64,000 nucleotides of DNA from Stenotrophomonas lacuserhaii (GCF_014836545.1 NZ_JACSQS010000005.1:127028-191027), one strand, 5' to 3'. Positions 48,473 through 58,149 are shown, counted from the stretch's first letter. The notes: generated by a model from the sequence alone, not told the origin. Translations and numbers: made by a program.

Positions 48473-48511
48473 CCCATCGCCGCCGACGCTGGCTTGACGC
48501 ACAATACCGCG

Positions 48512-49429
48512 ATGAGCAGCCCCGATACCCGCAAAGCCCTTTTCCAGATCCACTTCTGCGTGCTGCTGTGGGGCATCACGGCCATCCTTGGCAAGCTGAT
48601 CACCCTGCCCGCACTGCCGCTGGTGTGGTGGCGCATGCTGCTGGTGGTGGCCATGCTGGCGCTGCTGCCGCGGGTGTGGCGGGGCCTGCGCAACATGCCC
48701 TGGCGGGTGGTCGCGGCTTACTCCGGCATCGGCGCGCTGGTCGCGCTGCATTGGCTCACCTTCTACGGTGCGGTGAAGCTGGCCAATGCCTCGGTCGCCG
48801 CCACCTGCATCGCGCTGGCCCCGGTGTTCACCTCCATCATCGAACCCTGGGTCGCCAAGCGGCCGTTCCAGCTGCGCGAACTGCTGTTCGGCATCGCGGT
48901 GCTGCCCGGCGTGGCGCTGGTGGTGGGCGGGGTGCCCGAAGGCATGCGCCTGGGGGTGCTGGTGGGTGCGATGTCGGCGCTGCTGGTGGCGGTGTTCGGT
49001 TCACTCAACAAACGCATGGTCAGCCATGCCGATCCACTGACGGTCACCGCGCTGGAACTGGGCGCCGGCACCCTGACCTTGACCCTGCTGGCACCGCTGA
49101 TGCCGTTCCTGCTGCCCGCCCTGGCCAGCCCGCTGTGGGTGCTGCCGGACGTGCACGACGGCATCCTGCTGCTGGTGCTGGCCGGCTTCTGTACCCTGCT
49201 GCCGTTCGCGCTGGCGCTGGTCGCGCTGCGTCACCTCAGCGCCTACACCGTGCAGCTGGTGACCAACCTGGAGCCGGTGTACGCGGTGATCCTGGCAGTG
49301 GTGCTGCTGCGCGAACAACATGAAGTCGCAGGCTGGTTTTACCTCGGCGTCGCGGTCATCGTCGGGGCGGTCTTCCTGCATCCCCTGCTCAACCGTCGTC
49401 GCCCCGTCCAGCATCCCGAACTGATCTGA
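48512..49429 (+). CDS. EamA/DMT-family permease
   Basis: The 305-residue protein has ten predicted helices in two EamA repeats; each repeat is visible (HFCVLLWGITAILGKLITLP and ALVWW-like; then LGVLVGAMSALLVAVFGSLN and AYTVQLVTNLEPVYAVILAV). It is an inner-membrane metabolite or drug exporter of unknown substrate. The ATG at 48512 has no ribosome site but has CACAAT 6 nt upstream. It converges on rluF with a 5-nt gap. Confidence 0.9.
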   Translation: MSSPDTRKALFQIHFCVLLWGITAILGKLITLPALPLVWWRMLLVVAMLALLPRVWRGLRNMPWRVVAAYSGIGALVALHWLTFYGAVKLANASVAATCIALAPVFTSIIEPWVAKRPFQLRELLFGIAVLPGVALVVGGVPEGMRLGVLVGAMSALLVAVFGSLNKRMVSHADPLTVTALELGAGTLTLTLLAPLMPFLLPALASPLWVLPDVHDGILLLVLAGFCTLLPFALALVALRHLSAYTVQLVTNLEPVYAVILAVVLLREQHEVAGWFYLGVAVIVGAVFLHPLLNRRRPVQHPELI

Positions 49430-49434
49430 CTTTC

Positions 49435-50157
49435 CTACCAGTCGACCTGCCCCGGCAGCAGCCCGCGCAGTTCCGGCTCGCTGAGGTTGCGCCACTGGCC
49501 CGGCTTGAGCGCGCCGATCTTGATGTTGTCGATGCGTACGCGGCGCAGCTGGGTCACCCGGAAACCGAATTCAGCCGCCATCAGGCGGATCTGCCGGTTC
49601 AGGCCCTGCTGCAGGGTGATGCGGAAACCGAACTTGGCGATGCGCGAGGTGCGGCACGGCAGGGTCATCTGGTCATGGATGCGCACACCACGCGCCATCG
49701 CGCGCAGGAACTCGTCGGTCACCGGCTTGTTCACCGCCACCAGGTACTCCTTCTGGTGGCCGTTTTCGGCGCGCAGGATCTGGTTGACGATGTCGCCGTT
49801 GCTGGTCATCAGGATCAGGCCTTCGGAATCCTTGTCCAGCCGGCCGATCGGGAAGATCCGCTGCTCATGCCCGACGAACTCGACGATGTTTCCCTTCACC
49901 GAACTTTCGGTGGTGCAGGTCACCCCGACCGGCTTGTTGAGCACGATGTAGACGTGGCGGCGGCCGCCCGGACGGCTGGCCTGGCGGGCGCGCAGGGGCT
50001 GGCCGTCGACCAGCACCTTGTCCTCCTCGCCGACCACCGCGCCGGTACCGGCGGGACGTCCATTGACAGTGACGCGGCGTTCGCTGATCAGCCGGTCGGC
50101 CTCGCGACGGGAGCAGAAGCCGGTTTCGGCGATGTATTTGTTGATGCGGATGGTCAT
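49435..50157 (-). CDS. rluF: 23S rRNA pseudouridine(2604) synthase
   Basis: The 240-residue enzyme isomerises a uridine in 23S rRNA (and possibly tRNA-Tyr). An N-terminal S4 RNA-binding domain (INKYIAETGFCSRREADRLI) precedes the catalytic domain with FPIGRLDKDSEGLILMTSNG (catalytic Asp) and ITLQQGLNRQIRLM. It tracks E. coli RluF through the catalytic domain but lacks its long basic tail. GATAAT lies 6 nt before the ATG and no ribosome site is seen, so the message may be leaderless. Confidence 0.93.
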   Translation of the reverse strand: MTIRINKYIAETGFCSRREADRLISERRVTVNGRPAGTGAVVGEEDKVLVDGQPLRARQASRPGGRRHVYIVLNKPVGVTCTTESSVKGNIVEFVGHEQRIFPIGRLDKDSEGLILMTSNGDIVNQILRAENGHQKEYLVAVNKPVTDEFLRAMARGVRIHDQMTLPCRTSRIAKFGFRITLQQGLNRQIRLMAAEFGFRVTQLRRVRIDNIKIGALKPGQWRNLSEPELRGLLPGQVDW

Positions 50158-50169
50158 GCCCCCATTATC
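50158..50169 (-). promoter_or_regulatory. Candidate leaderless -10 element of rluF
   Basis: Minus strand GATAAT-GGGGGC directly before ATG 50157; ATGCCG stands 17 nt further upstream as a weak -35. Confidence 0.5.
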
Positions 50170-50196
50170 CGGCATTGTCGCGCCCACGGCATCCGT

Positions 50197-51861
50197 TCAT
50201 AGCGGACGCACCGCGTCCAGCTGCTCACCATCCATCACCCGGTCACGCCCCGCGCGCTTGGCGCCGTACATCGCATGGTCGGCCCGGCGCAGCAGTGCGG
50301 CCAGGTCATCATGGTCGGGCCGCCACTGGGCCAGGCCGATGCTGGCGGTCAATGCCAGGCCGTCCACCTGCAGCGCCACCCCGGCCTCGGTGATCCGGCG
50401 CCCCACCTGCTGCAGCCGCGCCGCAGCGACATCGCGCGGAGCGCCCGGCAACAGCAGCAGGAACTCCTCCCCGCCCATCCGGAACACCTCGTCACGGCCT
50501 CGCAGGGCGCCGCGCAGGGCCCCGGCGACCGCCTGCAGCACCGCATCGCCGGTGTCGTGGCCGTGGCGATCGTTGATTTCCTTGAACAGGTCGATGTCGA
50601 GGAAACCGATCACCAGCGGTGCGCCCTCGGCACGTGCGCGTTCTATCTGCACGCCCAGCTCGCGCAGCCCGGCGCGGCGATTGGGCAGGCCGGTCAATGC
50701 GTCGGTGTCGGCCAGTTGGCGCATCTCATCACGTTGTTCGCGCAGGTTGCCCAGGCGCTGGTTGAGCGCATAGGCGGCCATCATCAACAGCCAGGTCACC
50801 GCCAGTTGCAGGGCTTCGACACGGTGGGCCAGCAACCACTGGGCGCGCGCCAGGTCGGCCACGATCATCACCAGGAACGGTGCCAGCGCGACCAACCCGA
50901 TACTGGCCCAGCGGTCATTGCGCGACCATGCCCATACCCCCGCCAGCAGGGCCGCCGCGCAGCCGGCAAAATGGGCCGCCTCCAGCACATCCGACGTCCA
51001 GCCCAGCAACGTCCAGTCCATCCAGGGCACCAGCAGCGCCACCGCGAACAAGGCGCAACTCACGGCCGACACCACGCCACGCGAACGCGGCCAGGCGCGA
51101 TGGCCTGCATTGAGTCGCCACAGCATGGGCAGCAGCACGGCCTGTGCGCAGGCGGTCAGGCCTACCAGCCACCAGGCACTGTCCACCCCGATCGGGAACC
51201 ATGGCTCGGGATACCCGCTCAGTCCCCCCAGCACCGCCTGCCACAGCACGAACACAGCGCAGGCACCGATGTACATCAGGAAAATGCGGTCACGGGAGGT
51301 AAAAAATCCCATCAGGGACGACAGCGCCAGCGCCAGCGCGACCGCCACGCAGGCGGTACGCACCAGCAGCCGGGCGGTATCACGCTGCTGCACCGGGCTC
51401 GGCGCGCCAAGCCGCAGCGTGGGCCCCCAGCGCTCCTTCAGCGGCGTGGCCCAGGACACATGGATCGGTTCGCGGCTTCCGGCACGCGGCACGGTCACCA
51501 TGCCGATGCCCGCGCGGAACCGCGAGTCACGCGTACGCGCATCGCCCATGTTGCCGCAGATCTCGCGGTCGCCATGGCGGATGGACACCTCGCCGGCGAA
51601 CACATTGAACACATCCAATGCCTGCGGCTGGCCGGACCATCCCCCCTCCGGCGCGGGGATATCCAGCTGCTGGCGCTGTCCGCGCAGCATGTAGGCCTCA
51701 CACGCGCGATGTGGCGTCGGCTCGTCGGTCGCCCCGCCCAGCAGCAGGTAGTCGCGCACCGGCTGCGGTGCGGCGGCGGCATTGCACACCCACAGCAGGC
51801 TGGAAAGCAGCACCGCAGCCAGCCCCCATCCGCCCCTGTTCCAGCGGCCCGACCGTACCAT
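50197..51861 (-). CDS. Membrane-bound diguanylate cyclase with periplasmic N-terminal domain
   Basis: The 554-residue protein has a signal or anchor helix (residues about 12-32) and a beta-rich periplasmic domain to about residue 170. Seven to eight membrane helices in the style of 7TMR sensors follow, then a GGDEF domain with GGEEF at 463-467 and an inhibitory RGRD site five residues before it. It should make c-di-GMP in response to an envelope signal. GGGGAG before the ATG at 51861 favours this start over the GTG at 51873. Same strand as the next c-di-GMP gene, 108 nt apart. Confidence 0.92.
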   Translation of the reverse strand: MVRSGRWNRGGWGLAAVLLSSLLWVCNAAAAPQPVRDYLLLGGATDEPTPHRACEAYMLRGQRQQLDIPAPEGGWSGQPQALDVFNVFAGEVSIRHGDREICGNMGDARTRDSRFRAGIGMVTVPRAGSREPIHVSWATPLKERWGPTLRLGAPSPVQQRDTARLLVRTACVAVALALALSSLMGFFTSRDRIFLMYIGACAVFVLWQAVLGGLSGYPEPWFPIGVDSAWWLVGLTACAQAVLLPMLWRLNAGHRAWPRSRGVVSAVSCALFAVALLVPWMDWTLLGWTSDVLEAAHFAGCAAALLAGVWAWSRNDRWASIGLVALAPFLVMIVADLARAQWLLAHRVEALQLAVTWLLMMAAYALNQRLGNLREQRDEMRQLADTDALTGLPNRRAGLRELGVQIERARAEGAPLVIGFLDIDLFKEINDRHGHDTGDAVLQAVAGALRGALRGRDEVFRMGGEEFLLLLPGAPRDVAAARLQQVGRRITEAGVALQVDGLALTASIGLAQWRPDHDDLAALLRRADHAMYGAKRAGRDRVMDGEQLDAVRPL

Positions 51862-51969
51862 CGTGCTCCCCACGCAACACCCGCCTGCTTGCCATCCGTG
51901 TCGGGAGATTATCGCAGCCCGGCCGATTTCACGCCGGACCGCCGCCGCGCGCGGGAGCGACGAGGCGCT

Positions 51970-54387
51970 TCAACCGCGACCCAGCCACTTCCCGTGCGTG
52001 TCATGCCGCACCGGGTGCAGGGCGGTCTGGGTGATCCGCTCCAGCGGCTGCGGGCGTTCGATCGCATAGCCCTGCAACCCCTGCACGCCCATCTCCACCA
52101 GCTGCGCCGCCTGCTCTTCGGTTTCCACCCACTCAGCGATCACCTCCAGCTGCAGTTCGCGCCCCAGCGCGGCGATGGCGCGCACGGTGGCACGGCTGAC
52201 CGGGTCGGTCTGCATGTCGCGCACGAAGGTTCCATCGATCTTCAGCAGGTCCGCTGACAGCTGCCGCAGGTAAGCAAACGAGGAAAGCCCCGAGCCGAAG
52301 TCATCCAGCGCGATGCGGCAGCCACGCGCCTTCACTGCATCGATGAACTCCCGCGCCTGGGCCAGGTTGCTGATCACCGCCGTTTCGGTGATCTCGAAGC
52401 ACAGCCGCTTGGCCAGCGTGCGGTTGCGTTCCAGCAGGTCGTTGACGAAGGTGAGGAAACCTGGCTCGGCGATCGACTGCGCCGAGACGTTGACGTTGCA
52501 CAGGCCCAGCCGCGCCACGTGCGCCGGACAGACCTGCAGGTGGCGGAACAGCATGGACAGCACGCAGCGGTCCAGCGACATGCCCATGCCATAGCGTTCA
52601 ACGGCGCCAATGAATTCACCCGGACCATGCAACACGCCCTGCTCATCGCGCATGCGCACCAGCACTTCGTAATGCAGGTAGTCCGGCTCGCCGACGGTCG
52701 CTATGCGCTGCGCATACAGCAGCATCCGGCCGTCGGCGATGGCGTGGCTGACCCGACGCAGACGCTCGGCCTCGCCGCGGTGCTCGTCCAGCGCCAGCCG
52801 GTCTTCGTTGAAACAGTGCACCCGGTTGCGCCCGCCCTGCTTGGCGGCATAGCAGGCGCTGTCAGCCGCGCCCATCAACCAGTTCACGTCCGGCGTATCG
52901 GCGCGCACTTCGACCACGCCCACGCTGCAGCTGATCTTCAGCGTGTCATCGCCGAACTGGATGCTGGCCTGGCCCAGCGTGCGGATCACCCGCTGCAGTA
53001 CCCGCCGTGCCTCCTCCTGGCTCGCGCCGGCGAGGAACACCGCGAACTCGTCCGCTCCCAGCCGGCCGACCCAGTCCCCTTCGCGCACCGCCCCCTTGAG
53101 GTGTTCGGCGAAGGCCCGCAGCATCTGGTCACCTGCCGCGTGACCGACCGCTTCATTGACCAGCTTGAAGTGGTCCAGGTTGAGATGGCACAGCGCATGC
53201 ACTCCGCCGTCGTGGCGCACCTGCTGCAACGCCAGTTCAAGCTGCCGCTCGATCTCGCGGCGGTTGATCAGGCCGGTCAGCACATCGTGGCTGGCGTGGT
53301 GCTGCACCTGCCGGGCCAACACGTGGTTCTGGGTGACATCTTCGACGATGGCGAAGATCGACGTGCCCTGCTTGCCGCGGTGGACGGCGGTGCCGCTCCA
53401 GCGCCCCCACATCAGGCTGCCATCGGCGCGCAGGAAACGCAGCTCGCCGGCCTCCAGCTGACGGGGCCAGTCGATCTCCCCTTCGCCGTCCAGTACCAGC
53501 TCTCCTTCGGCCAGCAGCTGGCGCAGGTGCATGTGCACCAGCTGCTCGCGGGGGCGCTGCAGCAGATCGGACAAGGCTTGGTTGACCTCCATCAGGCCTC
53601 CGCCGCTGTCGATTTTCAGCATGCCCACGCTGGCCTGGTAGAAGGCCGCACGGAAGCGCGTCTCCTGTTCCATCAGGTCGATGCGTACACGCCGGGCCAG
53701 CAGCACCGCCACGATCGCGATCGCCACCACCGACAGCGCGCCGACGACGAGGGTGGTCATGCGCACCAGCGCGGACATGTTGACCAGCGCCAGCGAGAAT
53801 CCGCGCGCCGTGTCCTGCAGTTGCAGGTCCAGTTGCTGCAGCCGCCGCTCATACCGCGCTGCGTCCTGGGCCGGGATGGCCCCGCCGGACAGCCGCTGCT
53901 CCAGTTCGTTGCTTATCGCGGCGATTTCCAGCAGCGGCGAATCGGTTTCCCGCCACAGCTGCGAGGCCTCGCGGAAATAGGCGAGGTCGCGCCCATAGCG
54001 GTAGGACAGGATCAGCCGGTTCACATCGCCGCGTGCATTTCCCCCGCGCAGGAACGCCGCGCGGGCCGCGTTGGTATCCGGCGGCTGCCGCTCCAGCGCC
54101 TGACGCGCCTGCAGATCAGCCAGCGGCACGTCGAGCTGCGTGCGTGCCTGCTGCAGATCCGCCGCGTGGCCGCTTTCCAGATAGCGGTGCAGCGAGGCGA
54201 CCGCCTGCTGTTGGGCACGCGACCAGTGGCTCTGGCCGACGATCCAGGCGGTAGAGGCAGCCTGCAGTTCCTGGATGAGCGCGGAGATGCCCACCAGGCC
54301 GACCGCCATGCCGGTGAGCAGTGCAAAGCGCAGTGTCAGGCCGCGTGCCCTTGCACGCTGCCGCGTCCCCGCACCGGCCTCAACCAT
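51970..54387 (-). CDS. PAS-GGDEF-EAL protein with degenerate signatures, probable c-di-GMP phosphodiesterase
   Basis: The 805-residue protein has two membrane helices (about residues 18-40 and 205-228) around a periplasmic helical domain, then a PAS domain, GGDEF and EAL. The cyclase signature is GADEF (444-448) and the I-site is not evident, so cyclase activity is doubtful. The EAL signature reads EVL (574-576), but the other catalytic elements are kept: VNVSAQS, ITETAVI, LDDFGSGLSSF, LKIDGTFV, AEWVETEEQ and LQGYAI. Breakdown of c-di-GMP is thus plausible, perhaps with GTP as activator at GADEF. Confidence 0.9.
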   Translation of the reverse strand: MVEAGAGTRQRARARGLTLRFALLTGMAVGLVGISALIQELQAASTAWIVGQSHWSRAQQQAVASLHRYLESGHAADLQQARTQLDVPLADLQARQALERQPPDTNAARAAFLRGGNARGDVNRLILSYRYGRDLAYFREASQLWRETDSPLLEIAAISNELEQRLSGGAIPAQDAARYERRLQQLDLQLQDTARGFSLALVNMSALVRMTTLVVGALSVVAIAIVAVLLARRVRIDLMEQETRFRAAFYQASVGMLKIDSGGGLMEVNQALSDLLQRPREQLVHMHLRQLLAEGELVLDGEGEIDWPRQLEAGELRFLRADGSLMWGRWSGTAVHRGKQGTSIFAIVEDVTQNHVLARQVQHHASHDVLTGLINRREIERQLELALQQVRHDGGVHALCHLNLDHFKLVNEAVGHAAGDQMLRAFAEHLKGAVREGDWVGRLGADEFAVFLAGASQEEARRVLQRVIRTLGQASIQFGDDTLKISCSVGVVEVRADTPDVNWLMGAADSACYAAKQGGRNRVHCFNEDRLALDEHRGEAERLRRVSHAIADGRMLLYAQRIATVGEPDYLHYEVLVRMRDEQGVLHGPGEFIGAVERYGMGMSLDRCVLSMLFRHLQVCPAHVARLGLCNVNVSAQSIAEPGFLTFVNDLLERNRTLAKRLCFEITETAVISNLAQAREFIDAVKARGCRIALDDFGSGLSSFAYLRQLSADLLKIDGTFVRDMQTDPVSRATVRAIAALGRELQLEVIAEWVETEEQAAQLVEMGVQGLQGYAIERPQPLERITQTALHPVRHDTHGKWLGRG

Positions 54388-54508
54388 ACCTGGAACCCCC
54401 CGAATCCGTGGTAGATCCTGCTTGCTGCCTGCGCATCATGCACGCTGGAATCGGCGCTGTCTGCATCCCCGGTAGACCGCCCGCCGCTGGCCGGATGCCT
54501 GTCCCGGG

Positions 54509-54541
54509 ACAAAAAAAAACGCCAGCCCGGAGGCTGGCGTT
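54509..54541 (-). terminator. Rho-independent terminator of the DEAD-box helicase gene
   Basis: Minus strand AACGCCAGCC-TCCG-GGCTGGCGTT followed by a run of U; 24 nt after the helicase stop. Confidence 0.92.
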
Positions 54542-54564
54542 GCATTCATCGGATCATGCGCGGA

Positions 54565-56469
54565 TCAGACGTTGCGCGGACCACGCGGCTTGAAGCCTTC
54601 GCGACGCGGCGGACGATCACTGCCGCCCGGGGCACCCGGACCACCCGGACCGCTGCGGCGCGGACCGCCCTTGTCGAAGCGCGGCTTGGACGGCGCACGT
54701 GGTGCCTGGCTGATGTCCTCGCCCGGCTCCACGCGGCGCATGTTGAGCTGCTGGCCGGACACCCAGACTTTCTTCAGGTGGGTCAGCACGTCCTGCGGCA
54801 TGTCGATCGGCAGGTCGAGCACCGAGAAACCGTCGTGGATGTCGATGCGACCGATGAAGCGGCTTTCCAGGCCGGCTTCGTTGGCGATGGCGCCGACGAT
54901 GTTGGCCGGCTTCACGCCATGCTGGTGGCCCACTTCGATACGGAAGGTTTCCATGCCCTGCTCCGGTGCACCGCGCGGCGGCATCTCACGACGCGGACGC
55001 TCCTGGAAACCTTCGCCTTCGGCGCGCGGGGCGCGGTCGAACTTCGGGCGCTCGCCGCGATCGAAGCGATCATTCCGCTCCGGACGGTCGGTGCGCTCGA
55101 ACCGCTCGCGCGGGGCACGCTCTTCGCGCGGCGCACGCACCGGCGGCTGCAGCAGGAACGGAGTGTCACCCTGCATCATCTTGGCCAGCGCGGCCGCGAT
55201 GTCGATCGCCGGCACGTTGTTCTCGCCTTCGAAGCGCTCCAGCAGCTGCCGGTAGAAGTCCAGGCCGCCCTGGCCCAGCGTTTCGCTGATGCGCGCGGTG
55301 AACTTGTTGACGCGGTTGTCGTTGACCGCTTCCACGCTGGGCAGCTGCATCTCTTCGATCGGCTGGCGGGTGGCGCGCTCGATCTGGCGCAGCATGCCCT
55401 TCTCGCGCGGGGTGGCGAACAGGATCGCCTCACCGCTGCGGCCGGCACGGCCGGTACGGCCGATGCGGTGCACATAGCTTTCGGTGTCGTACGGGATGTC
55501 GTAGTTCAGCACGTGGCTGATGCGTTCCACGTCCAGGCCACGCGCGGCCACGTCGGTGGCGACCAGAATGTCCAGCTTGCCTTCCTTCAGCATGGCGATG
55601 GTGCGCTCACGCTGGGCCTGCTGCATGTCGCCGTTGATGGCGGCGGCGGCCAGGCCGCGGGCCTGCAGCTTGCCGGCCAGCTCTTCGGTGCCGGCCTTGG
55701 TGCGGGCGAAGATGATCATCGCATCGAACGGCTCGACTTCCAGGATGCGGGTCAGCGCATCCAGCTTGTGCATGCCGCTCACCCACCAGTAACGCTGGCG
55801 GATGTTCGCCGAGGTGGTCGTCTTGTTGACGATGGTGACTTCGGCCGGATCCTTCAGGTAGGTCTGGGCGATGCGACGGATGGCCGGCGGCATGGTGGCC
55901 GAGAACAACGCCACCTGACGCTTCTCCGGCAGCTTCTTCAGCACCGCTTCGACGTCGTCGATGAAGCCCATGCGCAGCATTTCATCGGCTTCGTCCAGCA
56001 CCAGCGTCTTCAGCTCGGACAGGTCCAGCGTGCCGCGGTTCAGATGGTCGATGACGCGGCCGGGGGTGCCCACCACGATGTGCACGCCACGACGCAGCGC
56101 GGACAACTGGGTGGCATACGGCTGGCCGCCGTACACTGGCAGCACGCGGAAGCCGGCGATCTTCGACGAATAGGTCTGGAAGGCCTCGGCGACCTGGATC
56201 GCCAATTCGCGGGTCGGCGCCAGCACCAGGGCCTGCGGCTTGCTCTGCTGCAGGTCGATGTTGGACAGTACCGGCAGGGCGAACGCAGCGGTCTTGCCGG
56301 TGCCGGTCTGGGCCTGGCCCAGCACGTCGCGGCCTTCCAGCATCGCCGGGATGGTGGCGGCCTGGATCGGCGAGGGGGTTTCGTAACCGACGGCGGCAAC
56401 CGCCTGCATCACGGGCTCGGAAAGGCCGAGCTGCGCGAACTGCAGCGGCGCCTGGGTATCTTGGGACAT
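54565..56469 (-). CDS. deaD: DEAD-box ATP-dependent RNA helicase (DeaD/CsdA type)
   Basis: The 634-residue helicase unwinds RNA in ribosome assembly, cold adaptation and mRNA decay. Motifs in order: Q-motif (GYETPSPIQ), AQTGTGKT, PTRELAIQV, TPGR, DEAD, SAT, ARGLDV and HRIGRTGRAGR. After residue about 430 come an Arg/Glu/Asp-rich linker, a DbpA-type RNA-binding domain (FRIEVGHQHGVKPANIVGAI) and a Pro/Gly/Arg-rich tail. The ATG at 56469 (MSQDTQAP) with GGAG upstream is the likely start. A hairpin in the 5' untranslated region lies close to the ribosome site. Confidence 0.95.
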   Translation of the reverse strand: MSQDTQAPLQFAQLGLSEPVMQAVAAVGYETPSPIQAATIPAMLEGRDVLGQAQTGTGKTAAFALPVLSNIDLQQSKPQALVLAPTRELAIQVAEAFQTYSSKIAGFRVLPVYGGQPYATQLSALRRGVHIVVGTPGRVIDHLNRGTLDLSELKTLVLDEADEMLRMGFIDDVEAVLKKLPEKRQVALFSATMPPAIRRIAQTYLKDPAEVTIVNKTTTSANIRQRYWWVSGMHKLDALTRILEVEPFDAMIIFARTKAGTEELAGKLQARGLAAAAINGDMQQAQRERTIAMLKEGKLDILVATDVAARGLDVERISHVLNYDIPYDTESYVHRIGRTGRAGRSGEAILFATPREKGMLRQIERATRQPIEEMQLPSVEAVNDNRVNKFTARISETLGQGGLDFYRQLLERFEGENNVPAIDIAAALAKMMQGDTPFLLQPPVRAPREERAPRERFERTDRPERNDRFDRGERPKFDRAPRAEGEGFQERPRREMPPRGAPEQGMETFRIEVGHQHGVKPANIVGAIANEAGLESRFIGRIDIHDGFSVLDLPIDMPQDVLTHLKKVWVSGQQLNMRRVEPGEDISQAPRAPSKPRFDKGGPRRSGPGGPGAPGGSDRPPRREGFKPRGPRNV

Positions 56470-56487
56470 GGGGAACTCCGAAGGCAC

Positions 56488-56503
56488 TGCCACGAACGTG
56501 GCA
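56488..56503 (-). other. Hairpin in the 5' leader of the helicase gene
   Basis: TGCCACG-TT-CGTGGCA, a perfect 7-bp stem, 18 nt upstream of the start codon and next to the ribosome site, preceded by a U-rich tract. It could act as a temperature- or helicase-sensitive element; no U-run follows, so it is not a terminator. Confidence 0.5.
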
Positions 56504-56703
56504 GGCGAAAAAAGGGGGGTATTTTGCGCTTAGGGCGCCCTTCTGACGCGTGCCCCGGCGCTTTTTCGAGTGCATAGCTTACAGCACCTTGCATGAACGA
56601 CGTGCACGGCGTGTCATCGCTGTTCCCCCTGGCCGCCCCCCGGACCGGTGCGTGGGGCCCGCGCCTGCTTCACAATGGACGGCATTCATTCCAGGAATAC
56701 CCC

Positions 56704-56937
56704 ATGCAGATCCTTGAATTCGACCTCGACGGCGAGTACGTCGAGCTGAAGCAGCTGCTCAAGCTGACCGACCTGGTCAGCAGTGGCGGCGAAGCCAAGA
56801 TGGCCATCAGCGAGGGCCTGGTGCTGGTCGATGGGGCGGTCGAGCTGCGCAAGGCCTGCAAGATCCGCGCGGGCCAGCAGGTGGAATTCAATGACAGCGT
56901 GATCCGCGTGCTGGCGCTGCCACCCGAAGCCGGGTAA
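56704..56937 (+). CDS. S4-like RNA-binding protein (YbcJ family)
   Basis: The 77-residue protein is a stand-alone S4 domain: LKQLLKLTDLVSSGGEAKMA, then ISEGLVLVDGAVELRKACKI and a closing beta strand. YbcJ-type proteins bind RNA; the target is unknown. AGGAA lies before the ATG at 56704. It is a single small gene, divergent from the helicase gene and convergent with the hydroxylase gene. Confidence 0.9.
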   Translation: MQILEFDLDGEYVELKQLLKLTDLVSSGGEAKMAISEGLVLVDGAVELRKACKIRAGQQVEFNDSVIRVLALPPEAG

Positions 56938-56967
56938 TCCCGGCACTGCCGGGTCCGTGGCCGGCTC

Positions 56968-58149
56968 CTACCCGGCCACGGGCTGGGTAAGCCGGTGGGC
57001 GATCAGCCGGCGGAACGGGCGCACGCCCTGCGCGATGCGCAGCCCGGCCGCGCGCAGCAGCCGCGCCGGCACGCGATCATCGGTGTAGACCCGGGCGATG
57101 GCGTTGGTGGCTTCGTACAGCGCGCGGGAAGCCAGCCGGTGCTCGCGCTGGTAGCGGGCGAGCATGCGTGCATCGGCGATGTCCGCCCCCCGTGCCTGTT
57201 GCGCGATGACCAGCCGGGCAAGCCGCTGCTGGCTGGCCAGGCCCAGGTTGAACCCGTGCGCGGTCACCGGATGCATGCCCACGGCCGCATCACCGATCAG
57301 CGCCGCACCGGCAGCGATGAAGCGTTCGGCATACACGCCCACCAGCGGATACGCCTGCGGCGTGGTGACCGGGTGCATGTGGCCCAGCCGGTGTTCGAAG
57401 AACCCGCTGACCGCTTCACCGAACGCGGTACCGTCCATCGCCAGCAGCGCCTCGGCCTGCCGTGGCGGCAGGGTGACCACCGCCGATGCCAGACGGTCGT
57501 TGAGCGGCAGCAGGGCCATGGTGCGGCCATAGCCGAACCATTCCCACGCCGTGTGCTGGTGGTCGCGCTCGACCTGCATCCGGCATACCAGCATCGTTTT
57601 GCCGAAGTCCTGCAGGCGCGCACCGATCCCCAGCATGCGCCGGGTGGAAGAGAACCGGCTGTCAGCGGCCACGACCAGTCGTGCCTGCACGGTGCTGCCG
57701 TCGTCGAGCAGCACCTGCTGGCCACCGTCGACCGCATGCACGCCCTGTACCTTGCATCCGTCACGCAGCTCCAGGCCCGGCTGGTCATGGACGGCATCCC
57801 ACGCCGCGCGGCGGATCAGATGATTGGGCACCAGCCAGCCCAGCGGGTCGCCGCTGCGTCGGTCGCTGGCGAAGGTCAGTGCGAACGGCGAGCGCCCATC
57901 CAGCACCCGCGCGTCCCGCAGTTCGGCGATTTCCGCGGCAGGGAGCCGTTGCCATAGCTGCAGGTCCTGCAGGACCCGGCGCGAGGCATGGGTCAGGGCG
58001 ATTTCGCGGCCGTCGAACGCTGCGTCCGCCAGCGCCTGGCGCGGCTGCGGCTCCACCACCGTGACCTGCAGTCCACTGCCTGCCAGCGCGCGGGCGAAGC
58101 AGAGTCCGGCCGGGCCTGCGCCCACCACCACCACATCGGTCACCTGCAT
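56968..58149 (-). CDS. FAD-dependent ubiquinone-ring hydroxylase, UbiM-like
   Basis: The 393-residue protein is a UbiH/UbiF/COQ6-family flavin monooxygenase: dinucleotide loop VVVVGAGPAGLCFARAL at the N-terminus and the second FAD motif GDAAVGMHPVTAHGFNLGL, which differs from the usual GDAAHTMHPLAGQG and is closer to the UbiM branch. It would hydroxylate one or more ring positions in ubiquinone synthesis. GGGGAAGC precedes the ATG at 58149; ATGs further upstream have no ribosome site. Ring position cannot be told from sequence. Confidence 0.85.
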   Translation of the reverse strand: MQVTDVVVVGAGPAGLCFARALAGSGLQVTVVEPQPRQALADAAFDGREIALTHASRRVLQDLQLWQRLPAAEIAELRDARVLDGRSPFALTFASDRRSGDPLGWLVPNHLIRRAAWDAVHDQPGLELRDGCKVQGVHAVDGGQQVLLDDGSTVQARLVVAADSRFSSTRRMLGIGARLQDFGKTMLVCRMQVERDHQHTAWEWFGYGRTMALLPLNDRLASAVVTLPPRQAEALLAMDGTAFGEAVSGFFEHRLGHMHPVTTPQAYPLVGVYAERFIAAGAALIGDAAVGMHPVTAHGFNLGLASQQRLARLVIAQQARGADIADARMLARYQREHRLASRALYEATNAIARVYTDDRVPARLLRAAGLRIAQGVRPFRRLIAHRLTQPVAG

